A stretch of 64,000 bases of DNA. Source: Zychaea mexicana (taxonomy: Eukaryota; Mucoromycota; Mucoromycetes; Mucorales; Lichtheimiaceae). Location of the stretch: NCBI RefSeq assembly GCF_025766255.1, contig NW_026516686.1, positions 124,001 through 188,000 of the forward strand. Reading direction: 5' to 3'. How positions within the stretch are numbered: position 1 is the stretch's first letter; each line of letters starts with the position of its first letter. Below, piece after piece: positions 14,001-26,430 of this stretch. A program made the translations under genes and the position numbers. Under the pieces are notes generated by a model. That model saw only the letters and a program-made list of their open reading frames with translations, was not told where the DNA came from and ran no database searches.

Positions 14001-15564
14001 ATTATTCGCGGGTTATTACTTTGTAGCGTTGAAGATTTTCCTCTTCCGTGTGGAGAGCTATGTTTAGGATTCTCTGATTACGGTACTGTTGTAAACCAAA
14101 ACTAAGGGGGAAAAGCTTGACACACTGCTCAAAATGTGTTTTAAAAAGTAGTCCTTTGGTTCATTATACATAGAAGGCTTAATTGCTTACACACATACAA
14201 TGATACTGTCCTCCTACTACTGTAGTGTTGATGAATGAACAACAACAGATGGAAGATAGAGATGTGTTATCATGTATTGTTATTGCCATCTCGGTCTGTT
14301 TCTACTTTGATAGTTTATAAGGTGTCCTTTATAGATAAATAGGAAACATGTGCTTCGTTATGCCATGCAAAGCAAACAACGTGACAAAGGATGTTGGTGA
14401 TACAAATGGTAACAAAAAATAATGACGATCAGCATCACATAAGGAAAGGTTGGTGACCTCAAGACTACTCGGTTACGTTACTAGGCAGTGTTTTTTCTTG
14501 CGAAGCAACTGTCTATGCAAAATAAGGGCGAGCGTGATAAAGATGCGTGTATGTGTGTAAAAGTGAGAGAAAATATACAACTTAATGGCCTCTCTGGGAT
14601 ACACCAACAAGCGACCCCGCGGCACTTTCGGGTGTCACAAAAACGAAACAGGGCAGCAGCAAGATTCGTCAATAAAACACCAGAGTGCGGAGCGGTGACC
14701 CCTCTTCCTACTGCGCTTTCGTTGATAACAATCAGTACGATGATTCTACTGCTCTTTACTGACACAATGGTCAAATTATCATTGAGATAGAGAACAGCCA
14801 CCCCTCAGGAGGTGTACCTGCTTGCTTCTCTTCGGGTGTCATTGAGAAGAATGGTGGTTAATTGTGAGAAGCGAGATCTATGAATAATACAGCAATATCA
14901 AAACCTTCCTCATTGTCTCGCTTTGCGATTGGCTGCTTCATCGGGTATATCTTCCCTTCCACCGCATCACACCAACGGGAAGCTTCCATCGGGGTTACCC
15001 CGCTCTCGATATCATCACCACATCTGCTCTGTTCCGTGCGATCATCCGATGATAATAGCATCAAGTTGCAGGTTAACTTGCTCATTGTCAATGAGCTACC
15101 TGTCTGGCTCGGTGTGAAGCAAGCTCGCACACATACTCACTTCTCAAGCAAGCGTACATTGTTTAAAAATATAACCCAATAAGCCCTATCCCAACAACAA
15201 CAAAAATAACTATTGTGTGTGTGTGGGAGAGCCTTTTCGTTGCATCTCAAATATTTTAAACGGCGAAAAAAAAGCAAAGGTGAAGAGAACCACACACACA
15301 CAACTGCAAAAGCTCTTCTTGCCCCACCCAACCCCTCTCTCTCTCTTTGACTCTCTTTGACTCTCGCACTTGCTGTACTCCTTCTCTTTCTCCAAGTCTC
15401 TTTCAGTGCTCATTCAACCGCACTGGTTAGAAAATAACATTATTCACCCATAGCAACCTTTTTTCTTCGGTTTTCATTCTTCTTTCTCTCTGTCTCTCGT
15501 TCTGTCTGTCTGTCTCCTCTCATCGCTCTCTTTCTCCTCCCCCCCGACCCCGCATTCCGCGCCA
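11017..15564. other. Gene-poor gap of 4.5 kb with C/T-rich leader at its right end
   Basis: No gene with a credible start, splice pattern or recognisable domain was found on either strand. The left 100 bases are the promoter side of the Cables-like gene (A- and GA-rich). The right end (about 15326-15545) is strongly C/T-rich and forms the leader of the serine-rich nuclear protein. The interior contains only short open frames without homology that I can see. A tRNA or other structured RNA was looked for and not recognised. Confidence 0.45.
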
Positions 15565-18500
15565 ATGCCATCGAATGCAGAAAAGTTACAGGCACTTTGC
15601 GACGAAACGCTGACGGGGTTTGACAGTACCATACCCTATGCGTACAACGGACGACCACAGTTCGGGACGTTCCAGCAGCCCCTCGAGGTCGTGAGACATG
15701 CGCCCGAGTTACATTTCGATGACCCACACCTGCGATCGAGTTGGATGGCTGTACCGGCGGTTGCCAAACTCAACCGAAAACGACTCAAAGTGCGCCATCA
15801 TGTTGTTGACGACCCTCACTTTATCGCACCAAAGAAGAATCGGCCGACTGTTCCACCCAGCAGAGGTGTAAAGTTACGGGACGTTAATACTATTTTGAAA
15901 GAACAGTAAGTATAATACATGACTTGAATATGACGTGCAGCAAACACGCACCATCGGCATTATCCGACCCTCCCCTCCTCTTCTTCCCCAAAGTTATACA
16001 TTATATAGAAAGATTTGAATGAAATTAATGTAATCATAATGATGGGGCGATGACAACGAATTTAGAGAGGAGACAAAAGGCATGTCTGAGGATCAGCTTC
16101 GACGGTATCGCGAGTCAAAACGACAACTGTCGCCCCAACGACGGCCACAGCAGCATCATCAACAGGCGACATCCAAGCAGCAGAGGGCCGTGGATCCTGT
16201 CCAGGATATTTTGAACGAGATCACCGCTGCTAGTGTGCCACGATCCACGCCACCTGGCAGCAATCACATCAACAACAATAATAACAATAATAATAATAAC
16301 CCAAAGAACAACAGTAGCAGTCAGCAACGGAAACGAGGGGCGCTGGGCCACAAAACCACAAGCTCGGATTCGTCTTCGTCATCCAATTCAACACCTTCTC
16401 GCAGCAGTAGTAACAACAACAGTCATCCTCATCCTCATCCTCATCATAATAACAACACCAATGTCAACTCACGTGCAGTGTCATCCAATACCACCACAAC
16501 TACTACTGCTACAGCGAAAAAACCGTCGAGCAAGGCAGTTCAGCCACCATCAACGACGTCAGCCGCAAACACCAATAACAAGAAACGCAAGCTACACATG
16601 GTCCCTGTATGTCTTGATTCATCTTTTCTTTTGATTTGTTTATTTTAAACCTTCTCTCGGAATACCGTTTCTTATGCTACGTAGGATTTACTGGTGGCGA
16701 AAGCACACTTGCTGGATCCCGATGATGTCGTGGAAACACGTAAAATTGCTGGATTGAAACGGTAAGAATTGTGCTTTGCTGAGGGGGCGGAAAGGCAGTG
16801 ACTGTTCGTATCCATACACACGATCCTCACAGAGATATATCTTCTTGCTATAAGGATGGCTTCCCGTGATATACATGAACGACAAGACAATGTTGTCACG
16901 AAACGCCCTAGGTTACTCCTACATCTCAAGTTGCAACAAATCGTAGATGAAGGAAAGAAAAAGGTAAGGCAGGATGCAGGGTTAGAGTGGGTAGTGGTAC
17001 TGTTGATGATGTGGATAGCTTGTTCCTTTACTGATGATCATCAATGTTACAGAAGAAAATCCGGGAGAAAACTAAAACATCCAAGGCATCCTCCAAGACT
17101 GCAGATGCCAATTTTGTACCGAGCATCAAGCAGTCTTCTTCTTCTTCTACCACTACTACCGCAGCAACAGCAGCTACCGCCGAAGCAGCTACCACCACCA
17201 CCATCCCCCGCAAGTCAAAACTCGAGGCAAAAGTCTCTCCCAAGCCAGCAGCAAATGGCACGTCAGCAAAGCACACTGAGCCAAAGAAAAGTGCAACAAC
17301 AAACAAAGCAGATATGGTCAAAGATATCTCCGAAAAACGCTCATCGTCAAAGCTGGATTCTGCAACTCCAGCACCCGCATCCACCGCTGAAATCACCAAC
17401 AACCACAGCAATAACAGCAAGCAAATGCAAAGGCATCAAGAAGATTCTCCAAAAACCAAGGATCCCACTCTCGCCACCACCACCACCACCACCACCACCA
17501 CCGCTACCCCGACCAATACCACCACGACTACTACTGACAATCCATCAGCCACGCGCTCTACCTCTTCCACTGCTGACTTTTTGAAATCCACTCGCATTCC
17601 CAAGAGAAAGCAGCTGCCACAGGATAAAGTAGCTCATATGGATCGAGAGTTGGAGGAGGGCGAAACCATCAGTCCGTCACCATCGCCTTCACGAGAAATA
17701 CCAGCGCCTGTGCTGAAAGCGCCAGAAACAACAACACCATCTGCAGCAGCAGCAGCGGTGACAAAGCCTTCACCGTTGTCGGAGGATAACAACAGAGACC
17801 GGTATGATCGGTCATCACCGAGCCTCAAAGACCGTAGCAGTCATGGTCGTGCTGCAAGCAAGGATGAGGATCGCGTATCCTCTAGTAAGCGGACCTCAAG
17901 ACGAAGTGACGATGACACCGAGTGGCGACGAACGGAGCGGCGGGACAGCAACAATCGGTTGCGCACAGACGATGACGACAAGAAGCGCCGCTCGGACGAT
18001 CGTGCCCGCGACGACCGTTCAGTGGATGACCGTAAGCTTCATCGACGCGATAGCCGACAGTCTTCTATAACCTCCTCGGATCGCCATCGTCGACGATCAC
18101 GATCACCACCATCTACTATCAAAACGACATCATCATCAACATCAACGACAGCCAGGGCACATAAACATCCTCGCTCTCGTTCACCGCGACCAGCTGCATC
18201 TCGATCACGATCTCCTCGAGCACGTTCACGTTCATCCACGCGACGATCTTCTCCTGAGCGCGAGCGCGAGCGCCGCACATCATCCTCGTCATCAACATCC
18301 ACCCTCATCAGAGAACCCGAGGCAAAAGCGCCAGCACCAGTGTACAAAAATGCAACGTCTCCTGACTCCGAAACCGAGCAACAATGCAAGATGTATGCTC
18401 TCATGTAAGTATCCCCCATGTGGCGTGTTGATAGACTTTTTATATACTCATTGGGTCACGATGCTATATCAGGTTCCGGAAACTTGCCACAGCTTATAAA

Positions 18501-19163
18501 CATCGTGGCGATCCACGACAAAAGGACATTACTGGTCTGATTGACCACATGCAAGCAGTACTAAACTACGTTCTCAGCTTCTATTACCAAGACAAAAAAA
18601 CGGATGAGTACCAGGGCCTGCGGCACTGGGAATCACTATACCCCTTTGCATCTATTGTGATGCGTCATCTTCAATCCAAGCGCGAGATGCAGCTCTACTC
18701 TGTGTGTGCGCATGTCATGGGGATGGTGCGGTACTACACCTTCCGGCGTCGTGAAATGGTTGCCAACAAAAAGTTGGACCCGTTGATCTGCGAAAAGAAT
18801 CCGCAAGAGGCGCCGCCTGTCAAGGCGGCCGTGGCGCACGATGCGGCCAAGGCCACGCGACAAGCACTGACGGATTTTGAAGACGCGTACAAGTTCTTCA
18901 AGGATGCGGAGAAGCACATGGACCAGGAGCAGTTCAGGGAACAGTTCCCGCAAACACACCAGATGGCTTGTGAGAAAGGTGAATATGGCCCAGGCATTGT
19001 GATTGGCGGCGAGGCAGGTATCTCGATTGAGCCGAGGTACCCGTTTGTGCCGTTTGCCAAGTTGCACCATGCGGCCATTGTGGCTAAAGTCGTGTTGCAT
19101 GAATACTTGCAAAAGCACAATTTGGTATATACCCCCATTTCTGATACGGATGAGTTCATGTAA
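15565..19163 (+). CDS. Large Ser/RS-rich nuclear protein with AF4/FMR2-like C-terminal domain
   Basis: Exons 15565-15905, 16066-16606, 16685-16761, 16855-16963, 17053-18404 and 18473-19163 join in frame to 1036 residues. The N-terminus (about 1-115) is ordered-looking (TIPYAYNGRPQFGTFQQP). It is followed by Gln/Asn/His/Ser runs, a basic helix region (RKIAGLKRMASRDIHERQDN), then about 450 residues of Ser/Thr/Pro, RD and RS repeats (SRSPRPAASRSRSPRARSRS). The last 250 residues are helical and well conserved in character, with MYALMFRKLATAYKHRGDPR, HMQAVLNYVLSFYYQD and MQLYSVCAHVMGMVRYYTFR. This layout (long disordered Ser-rich body, all-helical C-terminal domain handling an 'MY' helix and a paired helix) resembles the AF4/FMR2 C-terminal homology domain of super elongation complex scaffolds. 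That assignment is an inference from layout and a few positions. The CDS itself is well supported. Confidence 0.75.
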
Positions 19164-19431
19164 CACTCCTACCTTACCCTACTTCTCCTCCTACCTACCT
19201 GCTTTTTTAGCTCCTATATTCCCCAAAACTACATCCATCCATCGGCTTTATCTTTTATCATGAAAGAAACTAAAAAAAGAGGTTGCAATATCATGGGTTT
19301 TTGTCATGTGCAAATGTTTCAGTCTGCAGGGCTTTATTTTTGTATTGCGTACCGTCTCTTAATTATGTCAAGTGATTGTCCCATTTCCCTTCTTCATTAC
19401 CGCCTTTTTTCCAATAATTAGCTAATTCGTC

Positions 19432-19899
19432 ATGGCTGACAAGATCAAGAACGACAATAACAATGGCGAGCAACAATCTCCTCCTCCGCCACCCTATAGC
19501 CCTATACCACCAAACGCTCCTGGTGAGTTCTGAACATGAAAAAAGTTGAAAAAAGGGCGTGCTTGTCGTCATTTCTGACATGAACTTCTTCTTCAAAAAG
19601 AGCCCTCACGATCCACACAGCAGCCACAGTATCGAGCCATTGTCATAGAGCAACGTGAGACGCCTGTTGTGATCCCAAACCGAGAGACTCAGCGCCAGTT
19701 CCCCGTCGCGGCTCTCTTTTTCATATTTGGATTTCTTTGCCCGTTCTTTTGGATCGTAGGCGCATGTTGCTGTGCCGGCAGCTGGCAGCCGTATGAAGCA
19801 TGGTGGGGTAATGCAAATATGCTGATGTCTATCGTCTTTATCATGGCTTCGTTGATATATACAGCCGTCATGTTTGCCACTGGGCACGTACATGTGTAA
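19432..19899 (+). CDS. Small proline-rich protein with two membrane segments
   Basis: Two exons (19432-19522 and 19601-19899) give 129 residues. The N-terminal half is hydrophilic and proline-rich (SPPPPPYSPIPPNAP), resembling a cytosolic tail. The C-terminal half has two hydrophobic segments, FPVAALFFIFGFLCPFFWIV and a second one around MLMSIVFIMASLIYTAVMF, separated by a Cys/Trp-rich turn (ACCCAGSWQPYEAWWG). I recognise the general type (short fungal tail-plus-hairpin membrane proteins) but no named family, so no function is proposed. It lies in tandem 268 bases after the serine-rich nuclear protein. The splice restores the frame (G|AG = Glu). Confidence 0.7.
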
Positions 19900-21078
19900 A
19901 TAACCTTGTAGCAGCCCAATTTGCCAGACCTTCCTCTACCGCTATTCCTCCTCCATACATTGTCCCTATTCCTTCTACCATTTTGAAACGCTTTTAGAAG
20001 AACCTTTCATTATATCGTACTTCTTTACCTTCATTTTGATGTTGTTGCAATGTAATACGGTGTTAAAATTCATGTTTGCTCTAGCGATCCCATGAAGTTA
20101 CATTTGATGGCTTTTATTCAAATTTGGTAGCATCTACTTCTACTGTGTACAGCAAGGTCAACCCATGCCTATTGTGGTAACCTGTAATTCAGCATCACAA
20201 AAGATTGACAGTAATTATGTGTTTGCTTGGTTACCAAGTTGATCGTGTAAACAAAACAACAACAATTAACCTGTTTCGATGGTCATTAATCACATAGCAG
20301 TAATATTTGTATTTGTTCGTGATACGTATGACGTCTCAAAGCATAGTATAAGCGCATAGGCTATCTCCCTTCCCTTAAAAAACAGCATATATAGATAACA
20401 CAAGCCAAAGTTTATGGCAGCCACTGAATGCTATGGTTTCTGTTTTTCCAAAACAGATATTGTCATGCTGTCACTACTGCATTCATGAAGAGAAACTATG
20501 TGATATCAGAGCTTAATATGATGAACAGCAGTATAATGCTTTTGCTGTGGTAGTATCCGTTATGTGGTTAATCTATATACTATTGGCCAAGAATACATTC
20601 GCGGAGAATCTTTTGCAGTGCGTCCGAGGCCCAACCATCCCATAATGCATAAACCCGCCAAATTACTAATTTTAAACCTTGACGGTGAATATCCTTCTGA
20701 AGGCACGCAGGTCGATCCTAATGATTTATGCACTCCAATGACTAGGCTACTTCATTTCTCGATCAGAATTCATATTGCTCCAGTTGAAAGAAAAAATAGA
20801 AAAAGAGAAAGAAAGAAAGGAAAAAAATGGTTCAATAACGTCGAAAAACCTTTCGACAAAATTGACAAAAAAAAGGTTAACAAATGTTGCACGATGAACA
20901 TGCTCCCATGGGAACGTTACCTAAACCCGATCCGACATTCGTTTCTCTTCAGCTACTGCTCTACAACATACCATTTTCTCACCTCTCTTTCGTCTCTTTC
21001 TCTGCCTGTTGTTCAGTACACTTTTTTTTTGTTACCCTCCCCTCTCTTCTCGGTCACTGTAAATATTATATATCAAAG
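19900..21078. other. Intergenic region before the COX subunit gene
   Basis: No supportable gene. The last 130 bases before the ATG at 21079 are C/T-rich (about 20975-21055), matching the leader composition of other genes here. Confidence 0.45.
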
Positions 21079-21738
21079 ATGCTTCCCGTTATGGCTGCCC
21101 GTCAACGCGCTTTCACACATGCGCTTCGTGCTCTCAACAGCTCTTCTCGCTATTACAGCCAACAGAAGCAGACTGTGTCCCTTCAGAACCTCGAGACCCG
21201 TTGGAAGACTCTAGCGCCAGCCGAGAAAAGTATCATCACCAAGCACTTGGAGGAACTTCAAACAAAAGACTGGAAGACTTTGTCTCTTAAAGAGAAAAAG
21301 GCTGTCTGTAAGTATAGAGATATGACCACATTGTTATAGCAATAGTGAATGCTCATCAACAGCAACGACAACACAGACTATGTCGCTTTTGGTGCTCATG
21401 GTCCGAGAGAACCGCTCACACAGCCAGGTCATGCGTCCAAGGTTGTTGCCGGTGTCATCGGTGTATTGACTGTTTCTTCAGGCTTAATGTACCTTACCCG
21501 AGCATATGGTAAGATTATAGACAACAAGCAACTGTTTCTCATTTCTGGGATGGGAGAAGGATGGGGTGTTAAAATGTGATTTTATCAATAACGCGTACCT
21601 TTGTTATTACTAGGTGCTGAGACTCCCCACACCACGTCTCCAGAATGGAGAGAAAAGACCAACGAGTATCTTCGTAGCCAAAACTCGAATCCCATTCACG
21701 GCATCTCGTCTGAAGGTTACAAGGGAAAGGGCTATTAA
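21079..21738 (+). CDS. COX5A: Cytochrome c oxidase subunit IV (yeast Cox5 type), mitochondrial
   Basis: Nuclear-encoded subunit of respiratory complex IV in the mitochondrial inner membrane. Exons 21079-21307, 21377-21508 and 21614-21738 give 161 residues, close to the family's usual size. The N-terminus is Arg/Ala/Ser-rich without acidic residues (MAARQRAFTHALRALNSSSR), a typical matrix-targeting sequence. The matrix domain follows (LETRWKTLAPAEKSIITKHL, then WKTLSLKEKKAVYYVAFGAH, the last part spanning the first intron). A single membrane helix follows (VVAGVIGVLTVSSGLMYLTR), and the C-terminal intermembrane part starts TPHTTSPEWREKTNEYLRSQ, close to the Cox4/Cox5 family ending. A second ATG five codons downstream (MAARQ) could also start translation. 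Both would retain the targeting sequence. Confidence 0.9.
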
Positions 21739-22869
21739 TTGCTGTCACAACAAACTTCTGTTACTACAAAAAAATAAAAAGTCTATATATTACATACACG
21801 TTCGTAGTATTCCCATGCCAGAGGAATTGCATCCACCAAGGTTCTATATATACAAACATACCTAGCATATCGATAGTGTTCTTGCTGCTGCAGTTCTGTT
21901 AGTTATAATATGTAGAGGAATGCTGTTTCGTACGTACTGTAATTAGGGGTTATTTTGGGGATTACATGACGGCAAAAAGGGAGTCAACAGTGCTGTAAAC
22001 GCTATTGGTACTACTATATATCGCACATCTACATGTACTTGTTTTACCCGGTAATCAGTCAAACATCAAAAAAGTCTACACTCTGCTTGTTGTCAGCGTA
22101 GATATAGATGAGCTTGTTGTATCATACATCTTCCCCATGCTCATGATCACTATGAGAGTATTCCTTGCGAAAAAAAAAATACCTGAGATATCGAAAAGAA
22201 GAAGCTCAAAAAATAGCATACTCTATTAGAGGTAAGCGTAAGATCGGCTGGAGTTTCGGACGTCAAAGCAGATATCACGGTTTTGAATAACAATAAGGGA
22301 ACCGAGTTGCTAATCATTGGAAAAAAGCGGAGGGGGGTAATTGATGCAGCGCTCGCACATGGTTTGCTTGACGAACAAACAAAGTGTCACAAAACGCTGA
22401 ATGGTCGGCCAGATACTTAATTCCAACGTTGCCGCAACGGTTTGTTAATTCATCAGAAGAAATACGCACATCGAATTGATGCTAAAGTATTACTGTATAT
22501 TCAGTACTAGTATGATAGCCCTAGTCATTTCAAAAGACATGGCTGTGATCGTGTGTAAAGCTCATGTAGAGGGAAGCATGGAACAAGTGATTTTATAATT
22601 ACTGTAGTGTCTATTATATGTTAGTAACATACATCCATGGATTTGTAAATGTTTTCGCTTTTCTTTTGCAGTGACAGTGTTCTTGCTGTTTTGGAAGATT
22701 GCAAAAGTTTGCCAGCCGTTAATTAGCACATCAGTAAACAGGAACTACTGTATGCGTAGAAATAGAAGGGCAAATGTTGAGAAAGAGCTCAATTCCGGTG
22801 AACCGAAACGCTTTCTACAATTATCCTCCAGTTGCATATGTTACGACACAATCGCTTCTAATAACTAAA
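21739..22869. other. Intergenic region after COX5
   Basis: Nothing recognisable was found. There is no gene, tRNA or repeat with visible boundaries. It forms the transition from the gene block to the repeat island. Confidence 0.4.
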
Positions 22870-24034
22870 GTATCTGCAAGATCTACAGGATAGCGACATT
22901 TACAAAACTTTGTATCGTCATGAACGAGTCCGAGCAAGTGCGCCTTCAATTTCTTGTACCAACGAAAACTTTAGAGCATCTTTGACACGCCTTCATAACC
23001 ATGCATAGTGCATTCATATTGTACGGTTATGGACAGGCAGCCATTTTTTTTGCCAACAACGTTAGAAGAGATTGACCACTCCTGCCTAGAAGACACTTTG
23101 CCATCACTCAAAGAAAACGTTGTCCCTGTCAAAGCATACGAACCACAGACTTTGGAAACAAGCATTTGAAGCGTTGTCCTAAGATCGTGCTCCAGTCTAC
23201 ATTACCCGTACGGTGCACTTAACCAAAAAGAGGAAATCGAAGTTGCTGCTCACGAAATTTTGTCCCGGATAATAGCTGGTATTTGCCAACGACATCACAT
23301 ATGCGCCGGTCCAGATTATTGCGAGTGGCCTTTTAGACCTGGTGAACGCCGAAAACTGCGACGATTTAAATTGCTTGTACCGACATCGTCAACGCGCTTT
23401 GTGTCAGCCAACTGGATATGTTACCATCATTTCTCGAGGATGTACTCGCAAATTAGTTTCCAATCAAAAGCGGAAAAAAAGGTGAATGATGATCGCAGAC
23501 ATATTACTAAGAACTTTGACGTGCCCTGCAACGGAGGATTGTGACGTGGCGAGATATTGTAACCGACAAGGTTTTATCAATGATGCCCCAGAATGGATTT
23601 TGCGGATATATGTGCTGCACTTCTTGATCAGTCTCTTCTTAAAACTCTGGGTAGATTCAGTGCTGAATCCCGTTTTGTGTGAAAAAACCACCGCCACACA
23701 CACCATCACTCACCCAACCAGCCACCCAACGTTCCCAGCTCATCCGCCACAGATTGATTTTCTTTACAACAGAGATATAAGAGGAATTTGCTCCTGATAT
23801 GTAAAGGTAGGTGAAGATCCTGAAGAAGACAAACAGAGAAAACGACATGAAGAACAAGAGCAACAACACTCTTTGTTTTCTATAAGAGAGCATAAGCGCC
23901 ATCTGGTCGAATTCCTGAAAGATATGGTAATTGCTGATCATGAAAGTGACGCTGGAATTATCTTTCATCTAAGAAAAAAAGTTGAGAATGCTGGCTGCTG
24001 AAGAGCTTAAACTGCCAAACAAACAGATATTCTA
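22870..24034 (+). pseudogene. Possible decayed coding region of unknown identity
   Basis: Several stretches read as protein-like sequence but in shifting frames and with stops between them: IYKTLYRHERVRASAPSISC (about 22892), YGALNQKEEIEVAAHEILSR (about 23209), LLVPTSSTRFVSANW (about 23372), and a charged helical part ending HESDAGIIFHLRKKVENAGC (about 23937-23999). Together they suggest an old gene or transposon ORF broken by frameshifts and nonsense mutations, running into the TIR element at 24035. I do not recognise a family. It could also be chance. Confidence 0.25.
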
Positions 24035-25030
24035 TGGTGCGTTCGCCTTATAACCGTCAAAACTTTATTTCGTTTCAATTTGATTCTTAAGCACTAAACC
24101 TATAAAATGTATTTCAAAGAACAAAGATATGTATATATGGTGAAACATAAAAATGTATAGGAACAGCAATAGAAAACGGCGTATAACCTGAAACTGGGCA
24201 GTGATTCTTCCGTCAGGCCCACGCGTCCTTCTTTGGGTGGCCTTCTGGTGCTTTCGTCTTAATGGCGGCATCTTTTAAATGAAAGCTTAAAAAAAAAAGA
24301 CGTGTATGTAGGACGTAGGCGATAGGCGAGTATATATACGTATAGGATTTGTTTACTCATACTTGTTTCAGGCTGTTGTATCCAACATGATCAATAACAC
24401 ATATTCTTTAATCGGTCATTAACGATTGCTGTTATTTCCCTCATAACCTCACTTGTGCGGACATTTCTTTATTCATACACATCTTGGTGAAACACCGATC
24501 AGTTATGCTCAGGAAGAAGTTGTCATTATTGGGATCACGTAATTCACATTAGCTACTATCTGAGGCACTTACCCGGATGTACCTTTTACTCACGCATCAT
24601 ACATTACTTAATCCTATATGATTGATTTATAACATCAATTCATTCGTTCAATGCACACGCTGTGGTAGTTGCCAAGGATAAGCCATTTCTTATAGATAGT
24701 GAGAACTTTTGTTATCATAATAAACCAGTTTCAATTCCTTTCGGGTCTCGTTGACTTATTCTGTCTCTTTTGGTTTATTGGATATTACACAGGTACGTGA
24801 TTTGTTTCAAACTTCTGCCGGCCCAGCTAAATTGGGAAAAACCGGTAACTTTTGGCTTCCCATAATTTTTTTTTTTACAAACATAATTATTTTTTTATTC
24901 TTCAATAACGAAAGCAAACGAGTTAAAAAACGTATTTTGAAGCACGTTAGACTGTATAATTGCTTTTTGGGGACGTTATAACAGAGTAAAGCTGAGGTAA
25001 AAAATTGACGGGTATAAGGCGAACGCACCA
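24035..25030. mobile_element. 996-bp TIR element with TA target duplication
   Basis: Both ends carry the inverted repeat TGGTGCGTTCGCCTTATA, continuing with one mismatch to about 26 bases (…ACCGTCAA on the left, …CCCGTCAA in the right-hand complement). TA dinucleotides flank both sides (24033-24034 and 25031-25032), as for Tc1/mariner-type insertions. No transposase was found inside, so the element is non-autonomous. Near its left end, on the minus strand, a short open frame beginning at 24271 (MPPLRRKHQKATQRRTRGPD) is followed by a possible splice donor. It may be a captured gene fragment or chance. Confidence 0.75.
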
Positions 25031-25032
25031 TA

Positions 25033-26430
25033 TTTTAAATAGAAAATTAAGTGCATTATTTACTGCTCGATAAACCGATATTCTGGAAAATTGTATCGTT
25101 CATCGTTATCTAAAATTACCGATATTTTACCAAGTAATCGGCCTTGCACCTGAGAATCCTATCATTATATCGAACTATTGTTGTATCGAATATCTCTATA
25201 GCGAGCGGACACTGTAATTAGCGTTGACACGGTAAAATGATACAAATATTCTTACTGTGTATGAAGTATTAAGTTGGACATTTTTTAAAGCAGTGACAGC
25301 ATCCTTTTCTTAACCAAACAATAAAAACAATTTCCACTACTGTTTTCGACATCACTGTTAAGCAGAATATTTTGAGAGCATTGTTTGAAGAACTCTTGGG
25401 GGCGGTAGGGGGCTTTGCCCACAACCCGCGGTCTGGGAGGAGAGCCCTTGTAAACTCGCTCCTGAAGGACAGATGTGACACGCAGCGAAGCGAAGGGGCT
25501 CACATCGTCCGGAAGCGGAGCGGAGGGACAAGTTTATAATGATAATGGAATACTAGGTGACATGCGCCACTGAGCTTATACAGTGGTTCCCCGTTTAATT
25601 TCAATATCAAAGGGAGTCTATAAGGTGTTGAAACTACTAAGGTTTGACACAAAACGAAGCAGTGTTATATGCTTAAAGGGGTATAGAAGAAAGTTGAAGT
25701 TACTCAAAGGTAACCTTGTTGGGAATAGAATTAAACGGGGAACCATTGTAGTCCCTTCCTCGCAGTACGATATTATGTTAAAGAGGGTAAGAACAGATAA
25801 TGTGATGTTGCCAGAACAAAAAATACCCCTGTTGGAAATATAACGTTTTATGATATAGGGACGTTTTGTAGGAAGGGTATACAGATGTGGGTTATAGTAT
25901 TATCAGTCTAAAATATCCTCTATATAGCGCTGGCTCGTTGCTGGCATTATATCCTCAGTTGAAGGGCAAAATCAGTCTATTTTATGGAGGGTCTTGATCA
26001 GTGTTACACAGCCAGGTCTTGATTCACTTATCTCAGTATAGACTCTCGCTCAATCTCAGAGGTACTATAAAACATAATTGACGACTTGGATCTGACTAGG
26101 AAGTTCCGGGAGTGTATCAAAGGCATAGGTATACTCCTGCTGTTGTGTATTTAGGAGGGGACATTGAGCGTAATGTTCCTGTTGGCTGCTGTTAACACTG
26201 CAGCGACACTCTTAAGTAGGTAAGTTATAAAGGGGGCCAGTGGATGTGCCATTTAAGTACATAGTCGATGTGAATTTCATAGTGATGTGGGAAGATACAA
26301 AATAGGATCAATAATTCGAATGGCTTTACAGCAGCGAATCGTTTTGCATTTGACTCTAAAGATGTGTGTTCCTCGTTAAATTTTCTTGCAACAGCGTCTT
26401 TGACTAGAGATACTCGTGGACTATAACTGT
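25033..26430. other. Intergenic repeat-island DNA
   Basis: No gene was supported. The stretch contains a GC-rich block (about 25394-25525) unlike its AT-rich surroundings, and a small MITE at 25581-25748 (listed separately). Confidence 0.4.
25581..25748. mobile_element. 168-bp MITE, CAGTGGTTCCCC family
   Basis: The left end reads CAGTGGTTCCCCGTTTAATT and the right end is its complement with one mismatch. TA dinucleotides flank both ends (25579-25580 and 25749-25750). The CAGTGG(T/C)CCC terminus is typical of pogo/Tigger-type Tc1/mariner relatives. It has no coding capacity. Confidence 0.75.

Noticed and set aside
20564..21214. Long plus-strand open frame overlapping the COX5 gene
   Set aside because: It lacks an ATG at its start, is low in coding character and overlaps the well-supported COX5 exon in another frame.
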